Shown here piece by piece: positions 25,093 to 34,898 of a stretch of DNA of 64,000 nucleotides (positions within the stretch are counted from its first letter, which is position 1; each line of letters begins with the position of its first letter). Under the pieces are notes generated by a model, which saw only the letters and a list, made by a program, of their open reading frames with translations, ran no database searches and was not told where the DNA came from. Origin of the DNA: Pseudofrankia coriaricola. GTDB lineage: Bacteria; Actinomycetota; Actinomycetes; Frankiales; Frankiaceae. A program made the position numbers and the translations under genes. The DNA lies in the NCBI RefSeq assembly GCF_001854805.1, contig NZ_MBLO01000248.1:1-64000 (forward strand). The letters are read 5' to 3'.

Positions 25093-26753
25093 GCCACATC
25101 ACCGACCTGACCAGCAGCGACCCGACGAGCAGCGACCTGACGAGCGCCAACCGGGCGAGCGTCGGCCTAGCGAGCCGCGGCCTGGCGAGCGCCGCTGTCG
25201 GGGCGGCGTCCGGCGTGGCGGCCGCGGGATCGCTGACCAAGGCCACGCCCGACACCCCGGGCGTCGACGGCATCTCCGACGCCCGGGACACGGGCGGCGC
25301 GGTGCCCGCCGCCGGGCACCCCGACGGCGGCGGGTCCGGCTCCGGCTGGGGCGAGCGGCCGCTGGCGACCATCGTCATCGTCAACTGGAACGGCGCCCAC
25401 CTGCTGCCGCCGTGCCTGGACGCGGTCGCCAAGCAGATCACCGGCTTCGGGTTCCAGACCTGGGTCGTCGACAACGCGTCCAGCGACCACTCGCGGGCGA
25501 TGCTCGCCGAGCGCTACCCCTGGGTGCGGGTGATCGAGTCGTCGAGGAACCTCGGCTTCGCGGGCGGCAACAATCTGGCGCTGCGCCAGGTGAACACCAC
25601 CTACGCGGTACTGCTGAACAACGACGCCATCCCGGAGCCGGACTGGCTGGCCAACCTGCTGGCCCCGTTCGAGCAGCCCGGCGGGGACAAGCTGGGCGCG
25701 GTCACCGGCAAGGTGGTGTTCCTGCCGCGGTTCCTCCGGCTGCGCATGGAGACCTCGACCTTCTCACCCGGCCCGCACGACCCGCGCTCACTCGGCGCGC
25801 GGATCTCGTCGGTGACGGTCAACGGCCGCGACGTGCTGCGCGACGTCCTCTGGGAGAAGCTCACCTTCGGGGCCGAAGGGCCGCCGACCGCCCCGTTCTT
25901 CTGGACGCGCGGCAACGGCGAAATGCTCGTGCCCGTACCTGAAAGAGGGACGGTCACGCTCGGGCTCACCTGGGCGGCCGAGGCCGCGAAGACGGTCATG
26001 CTCAGCTGGGACGGGCACTCCGGCCCTGCCGACGGCGGCCCCGGCTGGGCGGCGGCCGACGGCGGTGCCGCCCGCTTCGCCGCGCTGCCGGTCACCGGCA
26101 CCGAGCCGAACGCCGTCTCGGTGACGATCGACGACACCGCGCCGCGCGTCGACGTCATCAACAACGTCGGCGGGATCGTGCTGCGCGACGGCTACGGCGC
26201 CGACCGCGGCTACCAGGAGGTCGACACCGGCCAGTTCTCCAACCCGGAGGAGGTCTTCACGGCCTGCGGGAACGGGATGGCCATGCGCGCGGAGCTCGGC
26301 CATGACCTGGGCTGGTTCGACGACGACTTCTTCCTCTACTACGAGGACACGGATCTCTCCTGGCGGATCCGCTCCAGGGGGTACAGCATTCGTTACGTGC
26401 CCGGCGCCGTGCTGCGGCATGTGCACTCGGCGTCGAGCGTCGAATGGTCGCCGCTGTTCGTCTTCCATACCGACCGCAACCGGCTGCTCATGCTGACGAA
26501 GGACGCGACGCTGCCGCTCGCGGTGGCCGCGGTGGCGCGCTACCCGCTGACCACCGCGTCGATCGCGATACGGACGCTGCGCCAGGGGTGGCGGGCGCGC
26601 AGCCGGCCGGCGGTGCGGCCTACGCTGCTGCGGCTGAAGGTGATCGCGTCCTACCTGCGACTGTTCCCGATCATGGTCGGGCGGCGCAGGGAGATTGGGC
26701 GCACCGCAAGCGAACGGCGCAGCGCGCTGCAGGACTGGCTGGTGTCACGATGA
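25089..26753 (+). CDS. GT2 family glycosyltransferase with inserted beta-rich segment
   Basis: A 554-residue GT-A enzyme. An 88-residue Ser/Thr/Ala-rich N-terminus precedes ATIVIVNWNGAHLLPPCLD, NLGFAGGNN and LLNNDAIPEPDW. About 170 residues are then inserted before the usual C-terminal half, which has CGNGMAMR, FDDDFFLYYEDTDLSWR (the EDxD motif) and the final basic amphipathic region. The inserted segment is beta-rich (for example TVTLGLTWAAEAAKTVMLSW) and may bind sugar. Similar enzymes transfer rhamnose or galactofuranose. Its ATG overlaps the wzt stop and its stop overlaps the next start, both as ATGA, so it belongs to the exporter operon. Confidence 0.87.
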   Translation: MSHITDLTSSDPTSSDLTSANRASVGLASRGLASAAVGAASGVAAAGSLTKATPDTPGVDGISDARDTGGAVPAAGHPDGGGSGSGWGERPLATIVIVNWNGAHLLPPCLDAVAKQITGFGFQTWVVDNASSDHSRAMLAERYPWVRVIESSRNLGFAGGNNLALRQVNTTYAVLLNNDAIPEPDWLANLLAPFEQPGGDKLGAVTGKVVFLPRFLRLRMETSTFSPGPHDPRSLGARISSVTVNGRDVLRDVLWEKLTFGAEGPPTAPFFWTRGNGEMLVPVPERGTVTLGLTWAAEAAKTVMLSWDGHSGPADGGPGWAAADGGAARFAALPVTGTEPNAVSVTIDDTAPRVDVINNVGGIVLRDGYGADRGYQEVDTGQFSNPEEVFTACGNGMAMRAELGHDLGWFDDDFFLYYEDTDLSWRIRSRGYSIRYVPGAVLRHVHSASSVEWSPLFVFHTDRNRLLMLTKDATLPLAVAAVARYPLTTASIAIRTLRQGWRARSRPAVRPTLLRLKVIASYLRLFPIMVGRRREIGRTASERRSALQDWLVSR

Positions 26754-29700
26754 CGGACCATTCCGACGAGAACACCCACGGGGACAGCACCTTCGAGACA
26801 GATGGCCCCGAGAGCCCTGACGGCGACGCGGCCCGGCCCGGTGGCGACGGATTCGGTGCGCGGGTCGGGGCCGGCGGCTACCCGAGCGGCGGCTGGTCCG
26901 GCGAGGAGTGGTCGGCGCGGGGGCAGGACTCGTTCGGTTCGCCGCCCGCCCCGACGCCGATCAACTTCGACCCGCTCGACCCGCTGGGCCTGAGCCGGCT
27001 GGACTCGTTGGACGGGCCGGGCCGGGCCGACCCGTTGGACCTTCCGACCCGCTACGACGAGAGCGCGCGGCCGGCACCGCTCGGCCCGTCCTTCGACCAG
27101 TCCCTCGACTTCCTCGACCGAACCGCCACGCCCGACGACAAGGCCTACCCAGGACTGCGCGATCCGCTGGACCCGCCAGGCAGACTGGACCGGCCGGGCC
27201 GGCTGGACCCGCTGGCGGGGCTGGAGCCGCTGCCGCCGCTGGGCATTCCCACCCGGCCGGACGAGGGCACCAGGCCGACACCGCCGCGCTCGCGCCCGGA
27301 CCGGCTGTCCTCCCTGGAGCACCTGTCGCTCCTGGAGCCCATGCCGCCTCGGGAACCCGTGTCGCAGCCCAAGCCGCGATCGGCTCGAGAGCCGCTGGCG
27401 TCGCCGGAGCCGGCTGGAACGGCGGAGCCATTCGGCTCGTCCGGCCTGGAGCCGCTTACGGGTCATGGCGGCGGCGAGCCGCTGGAGGGGCAGGTCATCG
27501 ACCGGGCCACCGGTCGTCCGGTCGGCATCCCCGCCCAGGACGCCCGTCTGGCCGGCGCGCCGTACTTCGGCTCTGGCCCGTTCGCCGGCGATGGCACCGA
27601 TGTGGACCCGCGCACGCGCGGGGTCGACGCGCGGGACGGCCACGACCCCGACCGTGCCGGTGACCACGGCATCGCGTTCTCCGGCCTGTCTCCCGAGCTG
27701 GACGACGGCGCGGGCCAGGTTCTCGACGGCGCGGTCCTCGACGCGGACCAGGTGATCGACGTCGATCCGGTGCTCGATGTGGACCTGCGGGAGCCGCTCG
27801 ACGAGCTGCCGCGCTGGGACCCGCTCTCCGATGACCTGCCGGAGGAGCTAGCCGTGGGCCTCACCACCGAGTCGACGACGGCCGACGACCTGCTGGCCCG
27901 CAGACCGCCGTGGCCGGACGGCCTTGACCCGGACGGCCTCGACCTCGACCGCGTCGACCCGGACAGCGTCGGCATCGACGGCCTCGGCTCGGGCAGCCTC
28001 GGCATCGACGGCGTCGACCCGGACAGCGTCGGTTTCGACGATGCTCGCCTGAACGATGCTCGCCTGAACGGCATGACCGGGCCCATCGCGCCCACGTTCT
28101 CCGACCCGGACGCGGCCTCGACCGCGCGTTCGGGCCTGTTCGGCCTCATCTCCGACGTGCCCGGCATCTCCGACGTGCCCGGCCCGCGGCCCGTCGAGCA
28201 CGTCCCGGTGGAGCACCTCCCGGTCGCCGACGGCCTGCCCCAGGACCCGGGAGCCATCGACCCGTTGGCGGGTCAGGGCGTCGAGCCGTTCCCGGCCGAG
28301 GCCGCGGCGGACCGCGTCGACGGGACGTCCGGCGACGACGCGCCCGAGATCCCGGCCGTCGGCGACGGCTACGCCTCCCCCTTCGGGGACGTCCTCGCCG
28401 ACGTCACCGATCGCGCCGCGGCCCCGGACGGCGGGTTCGTCCCGGACCCCGGCCCCGTCTCCGATGGTGAGCCTGTCTTCGACGACGGCCGGATCTTCGA
28501 CGACGACCTCGCGACCCGCTCCGCCGCGTTCGGCGGCCCGATGTTCGATGACGGCCGCGTCTTCGACAGCGGTGCGGTTCTCGACGACGGCCCAGTATTC
28601 CCCAGGCCTGGCGGCTCGTTCGACGACATCCCGGCGTTCCCGGCCCCCGGCTCGTTCGACGAGCGGCTCGGCTTCGTCGGTGATCTGGGCGGCGGCTACG
28701 GTGAGGATCTCCCCGGCGACGCCCTCGGTCCCGTGCTCGACGACGCGCTTCCGGCCCCGGTCGGCAACGGCGCCTTCGAGCCCACCGACGACGGCATGGC
28801 CGACGCGGAGGCGCGCGGCCTCACCAGCTCCGAGGAGACCGCCGGCGCCGACAACGGCGGCGCCCTCTCGGACGTCGACATCCCCATGGATGAAGGCGTC
28901 TTCGAACTCGCCGACGAACTTCCCGCGGGCGAGCCGGAACCGGCGACGTGGAGCGGCACCGCCGAACCCGTCGAGACCGGCATCCCCATGGACGAAGGCG
29001 CCTTCGAACTCACCGACGAACTTCCCGCGGGCGAGCCGGAACCGGCGACGTGGAGCGGCACCGCCGAACCGGTCGAGACCACCGAACCCGTCGAGACCGT
29101 CCTGGCGGACGACAGGGACCACCCCGGCGAGGACGGCGAGGAACCGTCCAACCCACCGGGGCCGGTGCATCCGGACCAACCGACCGAGCGGGCGTTCATG
29201 CTGTACTCCGGCTTCTCCGGTGAGCGAAGGCACGTGGGTTTCCAGATCGGGACGCTGCCGGAGCCGGCGATCCCGGAGCGCGCGGTACCGAGCCTGGCCG
29301 CGCCGTCGCCCCTGGCCGCCGAGCCCGGCGTCCTGGCGCCCGTCTCCAGCGGTGGCGCCGTCCCGCTGCGGGCCCGGTTCGCCGGCAGGCCCGCGGCGGC
29401 TGATGGGTCTGTGACGGCTGATGGGTCTGTGATGGCTGATGAGCCAGTGACGGCTGACGGGCCCGTGGAGGAGTCCCGCCACGGCCGCGCCGGCGGGTTG
29501 GCGGCCGACGACGAGCTGGCCGATGCCTACCAGGTGGCCCAGGACGAGGACGTCCCGACGACGCCGGCACAGACGGCCGAGGCCGCGGGCACGAGCGCCG
29601 CCACCGCGACGCCGGGCACCCCCGCCACCCCGACGGCGGGCGAGGCCCCGGCAACCTGGCCGCTGAGCATCCCGGCGGGCCGGCCGGTGAGGGCCGCCGT

Positions 29701-31234
29701 CTACAACCGGTTCTGGCACTCGATGGGCGGCGGCGAGCGCCACAACGGCATGATCGCCCAGGTGATGGCCGCCGACGGCGTCGAGGTCGACATCCTCGGT
29801 CACTCGGACGTCAATCTCGCCGACCTCGGCGCGCACCTCGGTCTGGACCTGTCGGGCTGCCGCTACGTCCGGATCCCGGACCGCGGCGAGGAGGACCTGT
29901 CGGTCCGGTCCGGTGAGTACGACCTGTTCGTCAACGGCTCCTACATGAGCCGGGTGCCGACCCGGTCGCGCAAGGCCGCCTACCTGTGCTTCTTCCCGAC
30001 ACCGTTCGACCACGACATGGCGGCGTGGCGCAAGGCGGCGGTGCGCTCCGCCGGGCCGCTGCTGCGCGGGGTGCGCCCGGCGGTCGACTTCGGCCTTGGC
30101 TGGTATCCGCCGGAGGGCGGCCGGGTGCGCCAGTGGCGCTGGTCGTCCGGGAACGCGGTGCTCGCGATCTCCCCCGGCACCCAGCGGGCGCTGCGCGCCG
30201 ACTTCGGCCGGCCGGGCGCTCCGACCGGCACCTCGCTGCGGATCGTCGGTGCCAGCGGCGAGACACTCGCCAAGATCGACGTCGGCGCGGAGTTCGTCGC
30301 GCACGAGATCCCGCTGCCCGAGTCGCCGACCGGCACCGAGATCACCCTGATCTGCGAGCCGTTCACCCCGGGCCCGGCCGACGTGCGCGAGCTCGGCGTG
30401 GCCATCAGCCGGCCGCGGGTGGCCGACGCGGACGAAGGCCCGCGCGCCAAGGTGGCGCTGCGCTTCCCCTGGCTGCTGCGTGACCCGCACGACCTGGCCT
30501 GGATCGACCGCTACGACGCGGTGATGGCCAACTCCGACTACACCCGCGGCTGGATCCGGCGGATGTGGCGGCAGGAGGCCGACGTCCTCTACCCGCCGAT
30601 CCAGGTCGACCGGCTGCACCCGGCGGCCAGGCGGGAGAAGACCATCATCACCGTCGGGCGGTTCTTCTCGCCCGGGCTCGGGCACGCCAAGCGCCAGCTG
30701 GAGATGGTCCAGTGGTTCGGCGAACTGCACGCCAGCGGGGCGCTGCCCGGCTGGACGATGCACGTCGTCGGCGGCATGGAGGACTCGCAGAAGCCGTACG
30801 TCGAGCAGATCAAGAAGGCCGCGGCCGGCCTGCCTGTCGAGGTGCACCCGAACGCGGCGCGCTCCGACGTCGAGCGGCTGCTGTCCACGGCTTCGGTGTT
30901 CTGGTCGGCGACCGGGTGGGGCGAGGACGAGCGGCGCCGGCCATGGACGGCTGAGCACTTCGGGATGACGACGGTCGAGGCGATGGCGGGCGGCTGCGTG
31001 CCGGTCGTCATCGACCGCGCCGGCCAGCGCGAGATCGTCCGGCACAGCATCGACGGCTTCCGCTGGACGGAGCCCGACCAGCTGATGTCGTTCACCCGCC
31101 GGCTCGCCACCGAGGAGGACCTGCGCGCACGGCTGGCCACCGAGGCGGTCGGCCAGGCCCAGCACTTCTCCGACGCGGCGTTCGCCGAGCGCTGGCGCAC
31201 GATCGCCGCGCGCCACCACCTGTACGAAGGCTGA
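26750..31234 (+). CDS. ALG11-like GT4 glycosyltransferase fused to a very long acidic disordered region
   Basis: A 1494-residue protein. Residues 1 to about 970 are rich in Asp, Glu, Gly, Pro and Leu, with many short degenerate repeats and a 34-residue tandem repeat (28877-29080). Nothing there resembles a folded domain. Residues about 975-1494 are a GT4 enzyme: YNRFWHSMGGGERHNG, LCFFPTPFDHD, LYPPIQVDRL, VGRFFSPGLGHAKRQLEM and the donor motif EHFGMTTVE followed by AMAGGCVPV. This pattern resembles ALG11-type mannosyltransferases. A beta-rich segment (about 1160-1230) interrupts the N-terminal GT domain. The start follows the upstream stop as ATGA. The acidic region may be a tether or scaffold for the other enzymes; that is inference. 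Confidence 0.85.
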   Translation: MTDHSDENTHGDSTFETDGPESPDGDAARPGGDGFGARVGAGGYPSGGWSGEEWSARGQDSFGSPPAPTPINFDPLDPLGLSRLDSLDGPGRADPLDLPTRYDESARPAPLGPSFDQSLDFLDRTATPDDKAYPGLRDPLDPPGRLDRPGRLDPLAGLEPLPPLGIPTRPDEGTRPTPPRSRPDRLSSLEHLSLLEPMPPREPVSQPKPRSAREPLASPEPAGTAEPFGSSGLEPLTGHGGGEPLEGQVIDRATGRPVGIPAQDARLAGAPYFGSGPFAGDGTDVDPRTRGVDARDGHDPDRAGDHGIAFSGLSPELDDGAGQVLDGAVLDADQVIDVDPVLDVDLREPLDELPRWDPLSDDLPEELAVGLTTESTTADDLLARRPPWPDGLDPDGLDLDRVDPDSVGIDGLGSGSLGIDGVDPDSVGFDDARLNDARLNGMTGPIAPTFSDPDAASTARSGLFGLISDVPGISDVPGPRPVEHVPVEHLPVADGLPQDPGAIDPLAGQGVEPFPAEAAADRVDGTSGDDAPEIPAVGDGYASPFGDVLADVTDRAAAPDGGFVPDPGPVSDGEPVFDDGRIFDDDLATRSAAFGGPMFDDGRVFDSGAVLDDGPVFPRPGGSFDDIPAFPAPGSFDERLGFVGDLGGGYGEDLPGDALGPVLDDALPAPVGNGAFEPTDDGMADAEARGLTSSEETAGADNGGALSDVDIPMDEGVFELADELPAGEPEPATWSGTAEPVETGIPMDEGAFELTDELPAGEPEPATWSGTAEPVETTEPVETVLADDRDHPGEDGEEPSNPPGPVHPDQPTERAFMLYSGFSGERRHVGFQIGTLPEPAIPERAVPSLAAPSPLAAEPGVLAPVSSGGAVPLRARFAGRPAAADGSVTADGSVMADEPVTADGPVEESRHGRAGGLAADDELADAYQVAQDEDVPTTPAQTAEAAGTSAATATPGTPATPTAGEAPATWPLSIPAGRPVRAAVYNRFWHSMGGGERHNGMIAQVMAADGVEVDILGHSDVNLADLGAHLGLDLSGCRYVRIPDRGEEDLSVRSGEYDLFVNGSYMSRVPTRSRKAAYLCFFPTPFDHDMAAWRKAAVRSAGPLLRGVRPAVDFGLGWYPPEGGRVRQWRWSSGNAVLAISPGTQRALRADFGRPGAPTGTSLRIVGASGETLAKIDVGAEFVAHEIPLPESPTGTEITLICEPFTPGPADVRELGVAISRPRVADADEGPRAKVALRFPWLLRDPHDLAWIDRYDAVMANSDYTRGWIRRMWRQEADVLYPPIQVDRLHPAARREKTIITVGRFFSPGLGHAKRQLEMVQWFGELHASGALPGWTMHVVGGMEDSQKPYVEQIKKAAAGLPVEVHPNAARSDVERLLSTASVFWSATGWGEDERRRPWTAEHFGMTTVEAMAGGCVPVVIDRAGQREIVRHSIDGFRWTEPDQLMSFTRRLATEEDLRARLATEAVGQAQHFSDAAFAERWRTIAARHHLYEG
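28877..29080 (+). repeat. In-gene 102-bp direct repeat, two copies
   Basis: Copies at 28877-28978 and 28979-29080 differ at only a few bases and encode a 34-residue acidic unit beginning IPMDEG and ending in EPVET. The period is a multiple of three, so copy number could vary without breaking the frame. Confidence 0.9.
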
Positions 31235-31512
31235 CGCGCGCTGAAGACGGACGGCCGGGCGCCCTTCCGGCGCCAGAACAGGGGCATCCACGGCGGGTGG
31301 GCCCGTATCCCGGGCGCTCCGGTGCGAGGAACTCACCTGCCAGCCGTGCGAACGACCGCACATCTGACGACCATGCGCCTAGGGGGCCAAAGGGTGTGCG
31401 AAAATGATCTTCCTTCGCACACCCGGCGGCCGCTGTCCCCAGGATCACTAGCGGCCCTAGCGGCCGCGCACCTGGCGGCCGGCCGTGGAGCGGGCCTCGG
31501 GGCGGACGACCG
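31235..31512. other. Intergenic region containing an inverted palindromic element
   Basis: About 280 bases between two glycosyltransferase genes on the plus strand. The main content is the 69-bp palindromic element at 31382-31450 in reverse orientation; its hairpin could terminate transcription of the exporter operon. No gene is supported. Confidence 0.6.
31382..31450 (-). repeat. 69-bp palindromic element, single inverted copy
   Basis: Read on the minus strand it is the same element as at 40145-40213, starting TAGTGATCCTGGGGAC. Its stem is GGGTGTGCGAA with TTCGCACACCC (31392-31424). It is bounded on both sides by GGCC-NN-CTAG type sequence. Confidence 0.9.
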
Positions 31513-32946
31513 GTGAGCGTGGACCAGCCGCCGCTGCGGGTGGTGCTCGACGGCACCCCGCTGCTGGGCCGGCGGACCGGTGTCGGGCGCTATGTCGAGA
31601 GCCTGCTGGCCGGGCTCGCCGACCTGGTAGGCGACGAGACTCTTGGCCTGACAGCCGGGACGATCGCCCTCGGCCGAGGCGCCGCGGGCCTCGCCAGCCG
31701 TGGCGGCTCCGGCCGGCCTGGCGGCGCGGTGGCGCCCAGCACCGGAGCGGGCCGAGGCACGAGCGAGCGGCGCTCAGCCGGCGAGGCCACCGAACCGGCC
31801 GAGCCGACGCTGGCCACCCGCGCGGCAAACGGTCGCTCCCCTGGCAGGGCGGCCCGCTCCCCCTCGACGCGGCCGCTGGAGCTCGCCGCGACGGCGTTCA
31901 CCTGGCGGGGCCTCGCCGGCCTCACCGAGGCTCTGCCGCCGGGCATCACCCCCGCGGCGCGTCGGGTGCCGGCCCGGCTCCTGCAGGAGATCTGGGCGAG
32001 CGGCGAGCGGCTGCCCGTCGAGCTGCTCACCGGGCGGGCCGACGTCGTCCACGGCACGAACTTCGTGTTGCCGCCGCTGCGCGCCGCGCGCGGCGTGCTG
32101 ACCATCCATGACCTGTCCTACCTGCGCACCCCGGACACGGTCAGCGCCGCCTCCGCCCGCTACACCTCGCTGGTCCCGCGCGGGCTGCGGCGGGCGGCGG
32201 TGGTGATCACCCCGAGCCAGGCGGTCGCCGAGGAGGTGATCGCGGCCTACCGGATCGACCGCGACCGGGTCATCGCCACTCCCCTCGGCGTGGACGACGC
32301 CTGGTTCGGCGCGGCGCCTCCCAAGCCCGGCTGGCTCGAGGAGCGCGGCCTCCCCGAGCGCTACCTGCTGTTCGTCGGCACCGCCGAGCCGCGCAAGAAC
32401 CTGCGGACGCTGCTGTCCGCGCTGCGCGGCCTGCACGGCACCTACCCGGACATTCCACCGCTGGTGCTGGCCGGCCCGCCGGGCTGGGGGGCGGCGCTCG
32501 ACACCGCGGGGCTGCCCGCCGGGGCGGTCGTCAGCGCCGGCTACCTCGACGAGGCCGACCTGCGCACGGCCGTCGCCGGGGCGGTCGCGCTGTGCTTCCC
32601 GTCCCGCTACGAGGGTTTCGGCCTGCCGCCGCTGGAGGCGCTCGCCGCCGGGACACCGGTCATCGCCTCGGACATCCCGGCGATACGCGAGGTGACCGGC
32701 CCGGTCGTCGGCGTCGCGGTCCGTCTCGTCCCGCCCGCGGACGCCGACCGGCTGGCCGACGCCCTGCTCGACGTGATCGACGGCGGCCACCGCGGCCTGG
32801 CCGACGGCTCGGCCCACGCCACCGGCGCCACCCCGGCCGGCACGGCGGACCCGCGCCGCGCTGGCCGTGAACACGCCCGCACCTTCACCTGGCGGCGCAC
32901 CGCCGCGCTGACCGCCGACGTCTACCGCCGCGCCGCCGACTCCTGA
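31513..32946 (+). CDS. GT4 family glycosyltransferase
   Basis: A 477-residue GT-B enzyme and paralogue of those at 2104 and 3425. It opens RVVLDGTPLLGRRTGVGRYV, has a Gly/Arg/Ala-rich insertion at about 45-115, then HGTNFVLPPLRAARGVLTIH, HDLSYLRTP, the linker TAEPRKNLRTLL and the donor motif EGFGLPPLE (E367, E375). The start GTG at 31513 is the first of two close GTG codons. It stands alone behind the palindromic element and is convergent with the next gene, the stops being about 40 bases apart. Confidence 0.87.
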   Translation: MSVDQPPLRVVLDGTPLLGRRTGVGRYVESLLAGLADLVGDETLGLTAGTIALGRGAAGLASRGGSGRPGGAVAPSTGAGRGTSERRSAGEATEPAEPTLATRAANGRSPGRAARSPSTRPLELAATAFTWRGLAGLTEALPPGITPAARRVPARLLQEIWASGERLPVELLTGRADVVHGTNFVLPPLRAARGVLTIHDLSYLRTPDTVSAASARYTSLVPRGLRRAAVVITPSQAVAEEVIAAYRIDRDRVIATPLGVDDAWFGAAPPKPGWLEERGLPERYLLFVGTAEPRKNLRTLLSALRGLHGTYPDIPPLVLAGPPGWGAALDTAGLPAGAVVSAGYLDEADLRTAVAGAVALCFPSRYEGFGLPPLEALAAGTPVIASDIPAIREVTGPVVGVAVRLVPPADADRLADALLDVIDGGHRGLADGSAHATGATPAGTADPRRAGREHARTFTWRRTAALTADVYRRAADS

Positions 32947-32984
32947 GCCGCCCGGCGAGCTGGCCGCCTGAGCCGCCCGACCGG

Positions 32985-34898
32985 TTAGTCGCCGGGTCGG
33001 GCGGTGGACTCGGTGGCGGCGGCCAGGACCTCCGGGCCGCCGACGGCGGCCTCCGTGGGCAGGACGGACGACGCGGATACGGACGACTCAGATACGGACG
33101 ACTCAGGTACGGATGACGCGGGCGTGGTCGGCCTGTCGACGTGGACGTCGACGTGGACATAGCGGCCGCCGCGCAGGAGGGACGCGGCGGCGGCGATCAG
33201 GGTCATGACGATCGCCATCGCGAAGACGATCGTCAGGCCGTGGTGGAACGGACTGGTGATCAGAGAGGGGAAGAACTCCTTGCCGGTCAGCGTCTGGGCA
33301 TCGCCTGGCGGCAGACTGGCCAGCGTGTCCTGGCCGACTAGATGCTCGATGGGGTTGTAGCCGAGGAACGCGGCGAACAGGCTGCCGACCGGGGGCAGTG
33401 AGCCGACCTGGCCCGCCACGTCCGCGGGCACGCCGTGCGAGGCGAGACCGCCCGTCAGGGTCCGGGGCAGCACCGAGGCCAGGCCCACGATCATCAGCGA
33501 GAAGAACACGCCGATGGACAGCACGCTGCCCGAGTTCATGAACGTCGACCGCATGCCGGACGCGCTGCCGCGCAGGTCGGCCGGTACCGAGTTCATGATC
33601 GCTGTCGTGTTGGGCGCGGCGAACAGGCCGGAGCCGATACCGTTCAGCAGCAACAGGAGCGCGAACGTCGTGTAGTGGAAGTTCGTCGGGATCAGCAGCA
33701 GGCCGCCGAACGAGCACGCGCAGAGCAGCAGGCCGCCGGTGGAGAAGACCCGGGCACCGAACCGGTCGGACAGCGCCCCGGACACCGGTCCCGCCGCCAG
33801 GAATCCGACCGTCAGCGGCAGCATGTAGATGCCGGCCCACAGCGGTGTCTCTTCGTAGTCGTAGCCGTGTAGCGGCAGCCAGATCCCCTGCAGCCAGATG
33901 ATCAGCATGAACTGCAGGCCGCCGCGGGAGATCGCTGTCAGCAGCAGGGCGATGTTGCCCGCGGCGAAGGACCGGATCCGGAACAGCTGCAGCCGGAACA
34001 TCGGGTGCTCGACTTTGGTCTCGAGGACGGCGAACGCGCCGAGCACGACCACGCCGCCGATCAGCGCGGCGAGCACCTTCGGGTTCGTCCAGCCCATCGT
34101 GTGTCCGCCGTAGGGCTGGATGCCGTAGGTGACGGCGGCGAGCAGCGCGGTCAGGCCGACGGCGAACGTCACGTTACCCAACCAGTCGATCTTCGAGGCG
34201 GATCGGCGGCCATTGTCCCGCAGGCTGATGTAGGCCCAGATCGTGCCGACCAGGCCGATAGGCACGTTCACCCAGAAGATCGCGCGCCAGTTCCACTCGG
34301 ACAGCACGCCACCCAGGACAAGGCCGATGAAGGAGCCGCCGAGCGCGGCGACCTGGTTGATGCCGAGCGCCATGCCACGCCGGTTGGCGGGGAACGCGTC
34401 GGTGATGATCGCGGCCGAGTTGGCCATCAGCATCGCGCCGCCGATCCCCTGAATGATCCGCACCACGATCAGCCAGATGGCGGCCTTCGCGCCGGTCCAC
34501 GGGGTGAGGGCCAGGGCCGCCGAGGCGACGGTGAAGACGGCGAAGCCGGCGTTGTAGATCCGCACCCGGCCGTACATGTCGCCGAGCCGCCCGAGCGAGA
34601 CGACCAGCACCGCCACCGCCACCATGTAGCCCATCAGCATCCAGAGCAGGTAGCTGATGTTCCCTGGCTGCAGGGGGTCGAGCCCGATCCCCCGGAAGAT
34701 CGCGGGCAGCGAGATGATCACGATAGAGGCGTCGATCGAGGCCATCAGCACGCCTACCGTCGTGTTCGACAGCGCGATCTTGCCGTAGTGCCGCCCACGG
34801 TCGGCCGACACGGCGTCACCGGCCCCGGCGGAGTCGGCTCCGGCAGAGTTGGCGCCAGACGCGGCCGGACTGGGTGGCGAGGGCGGCCTCGGGGTCAT
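32985..34898 (-). CDS. MFS drug/metabolite exporter, DHA2 (14-helix) family
   Basis: A 637-residue transporter. Motif A appears as GRLGDMYGRVRIY, and the first helices carry ASIDASIVIISLPAIF, the DHA2 family signature region. About 14 membrane helices can be counted, with an acidic/Ser-rich tail of about 60 residues containing repeated SSVPESSVSES. Members export drugs, dyes or metabolites using the proton gradient. ATG at 34898 is chosen because GGGAG lies about 11 bases upstream; the frame is open to 35294 without family similarity. It is not close to the two other DHA2 genes here and has no adjacent regulator. Confidence 0.88.
   Translation of the reverse strand: MTPRPPSPPSPAASGANSAGADSAGAGDAVSADRGRHYGKIALSNTTVGVLMASIDASIVIISLPAIFRGIGLDPLQPGNISYLLWMLMGYMVAVAVLVVSLGRLGDMYGRVRIYNAGFAVFTVASAALALTPWTGAKAAIWLIVVRIIQGIGGAMLMANSAAIITDAFPANRRGMALGINQVAALGGSFIGLVLGGVLSEWNWRAIFWVNVPIGLVGTIWAYISLRDNGRRSASKIDWLGNVTFAVGLTALLAAVTYGIQPYGGHTMGWTNPKVLAALIGGVVVLGAFAVLETKVEHPMFRLQLFRIRSFAAGNIALLLTAISRGGLQFMLIIWLQGIWLPLHGYDYEETPLWAGIYMLPLTVGFLAAGPVSGALSDRFGARVFSTGGLLLCACSFGGLLLIPTNFHYTTFALLLLLNGIGSGLFAAPNTTAIMNSVPADLRGSASGMRSTFMNSGSVLSIGVFFSLMIVGLASVLPRTLTGGLASHGVPADVAGQVGSLPPVGSLFAAFLGYNPIEHLVGQDTLASLPPGDAQTLTGKEFFPSLITSPFHHGLTIVFAMAIVMTLIAAAASLLRGGRYVHVDVHVDRPTTPASSVPESSVSESSVSASSVLPTEAAVGGPEVLAAATESTARPGD

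Noticed and set aside
27848-31363. A 1171-codon open frame on the minus strand opposite the ALG11-like gene
   Set aside because: It is the antisense shadow of a GC-rich gene. Its translation lacks domain motifs, and the plus strand has clear GT4 motifs and ATGA coupling.
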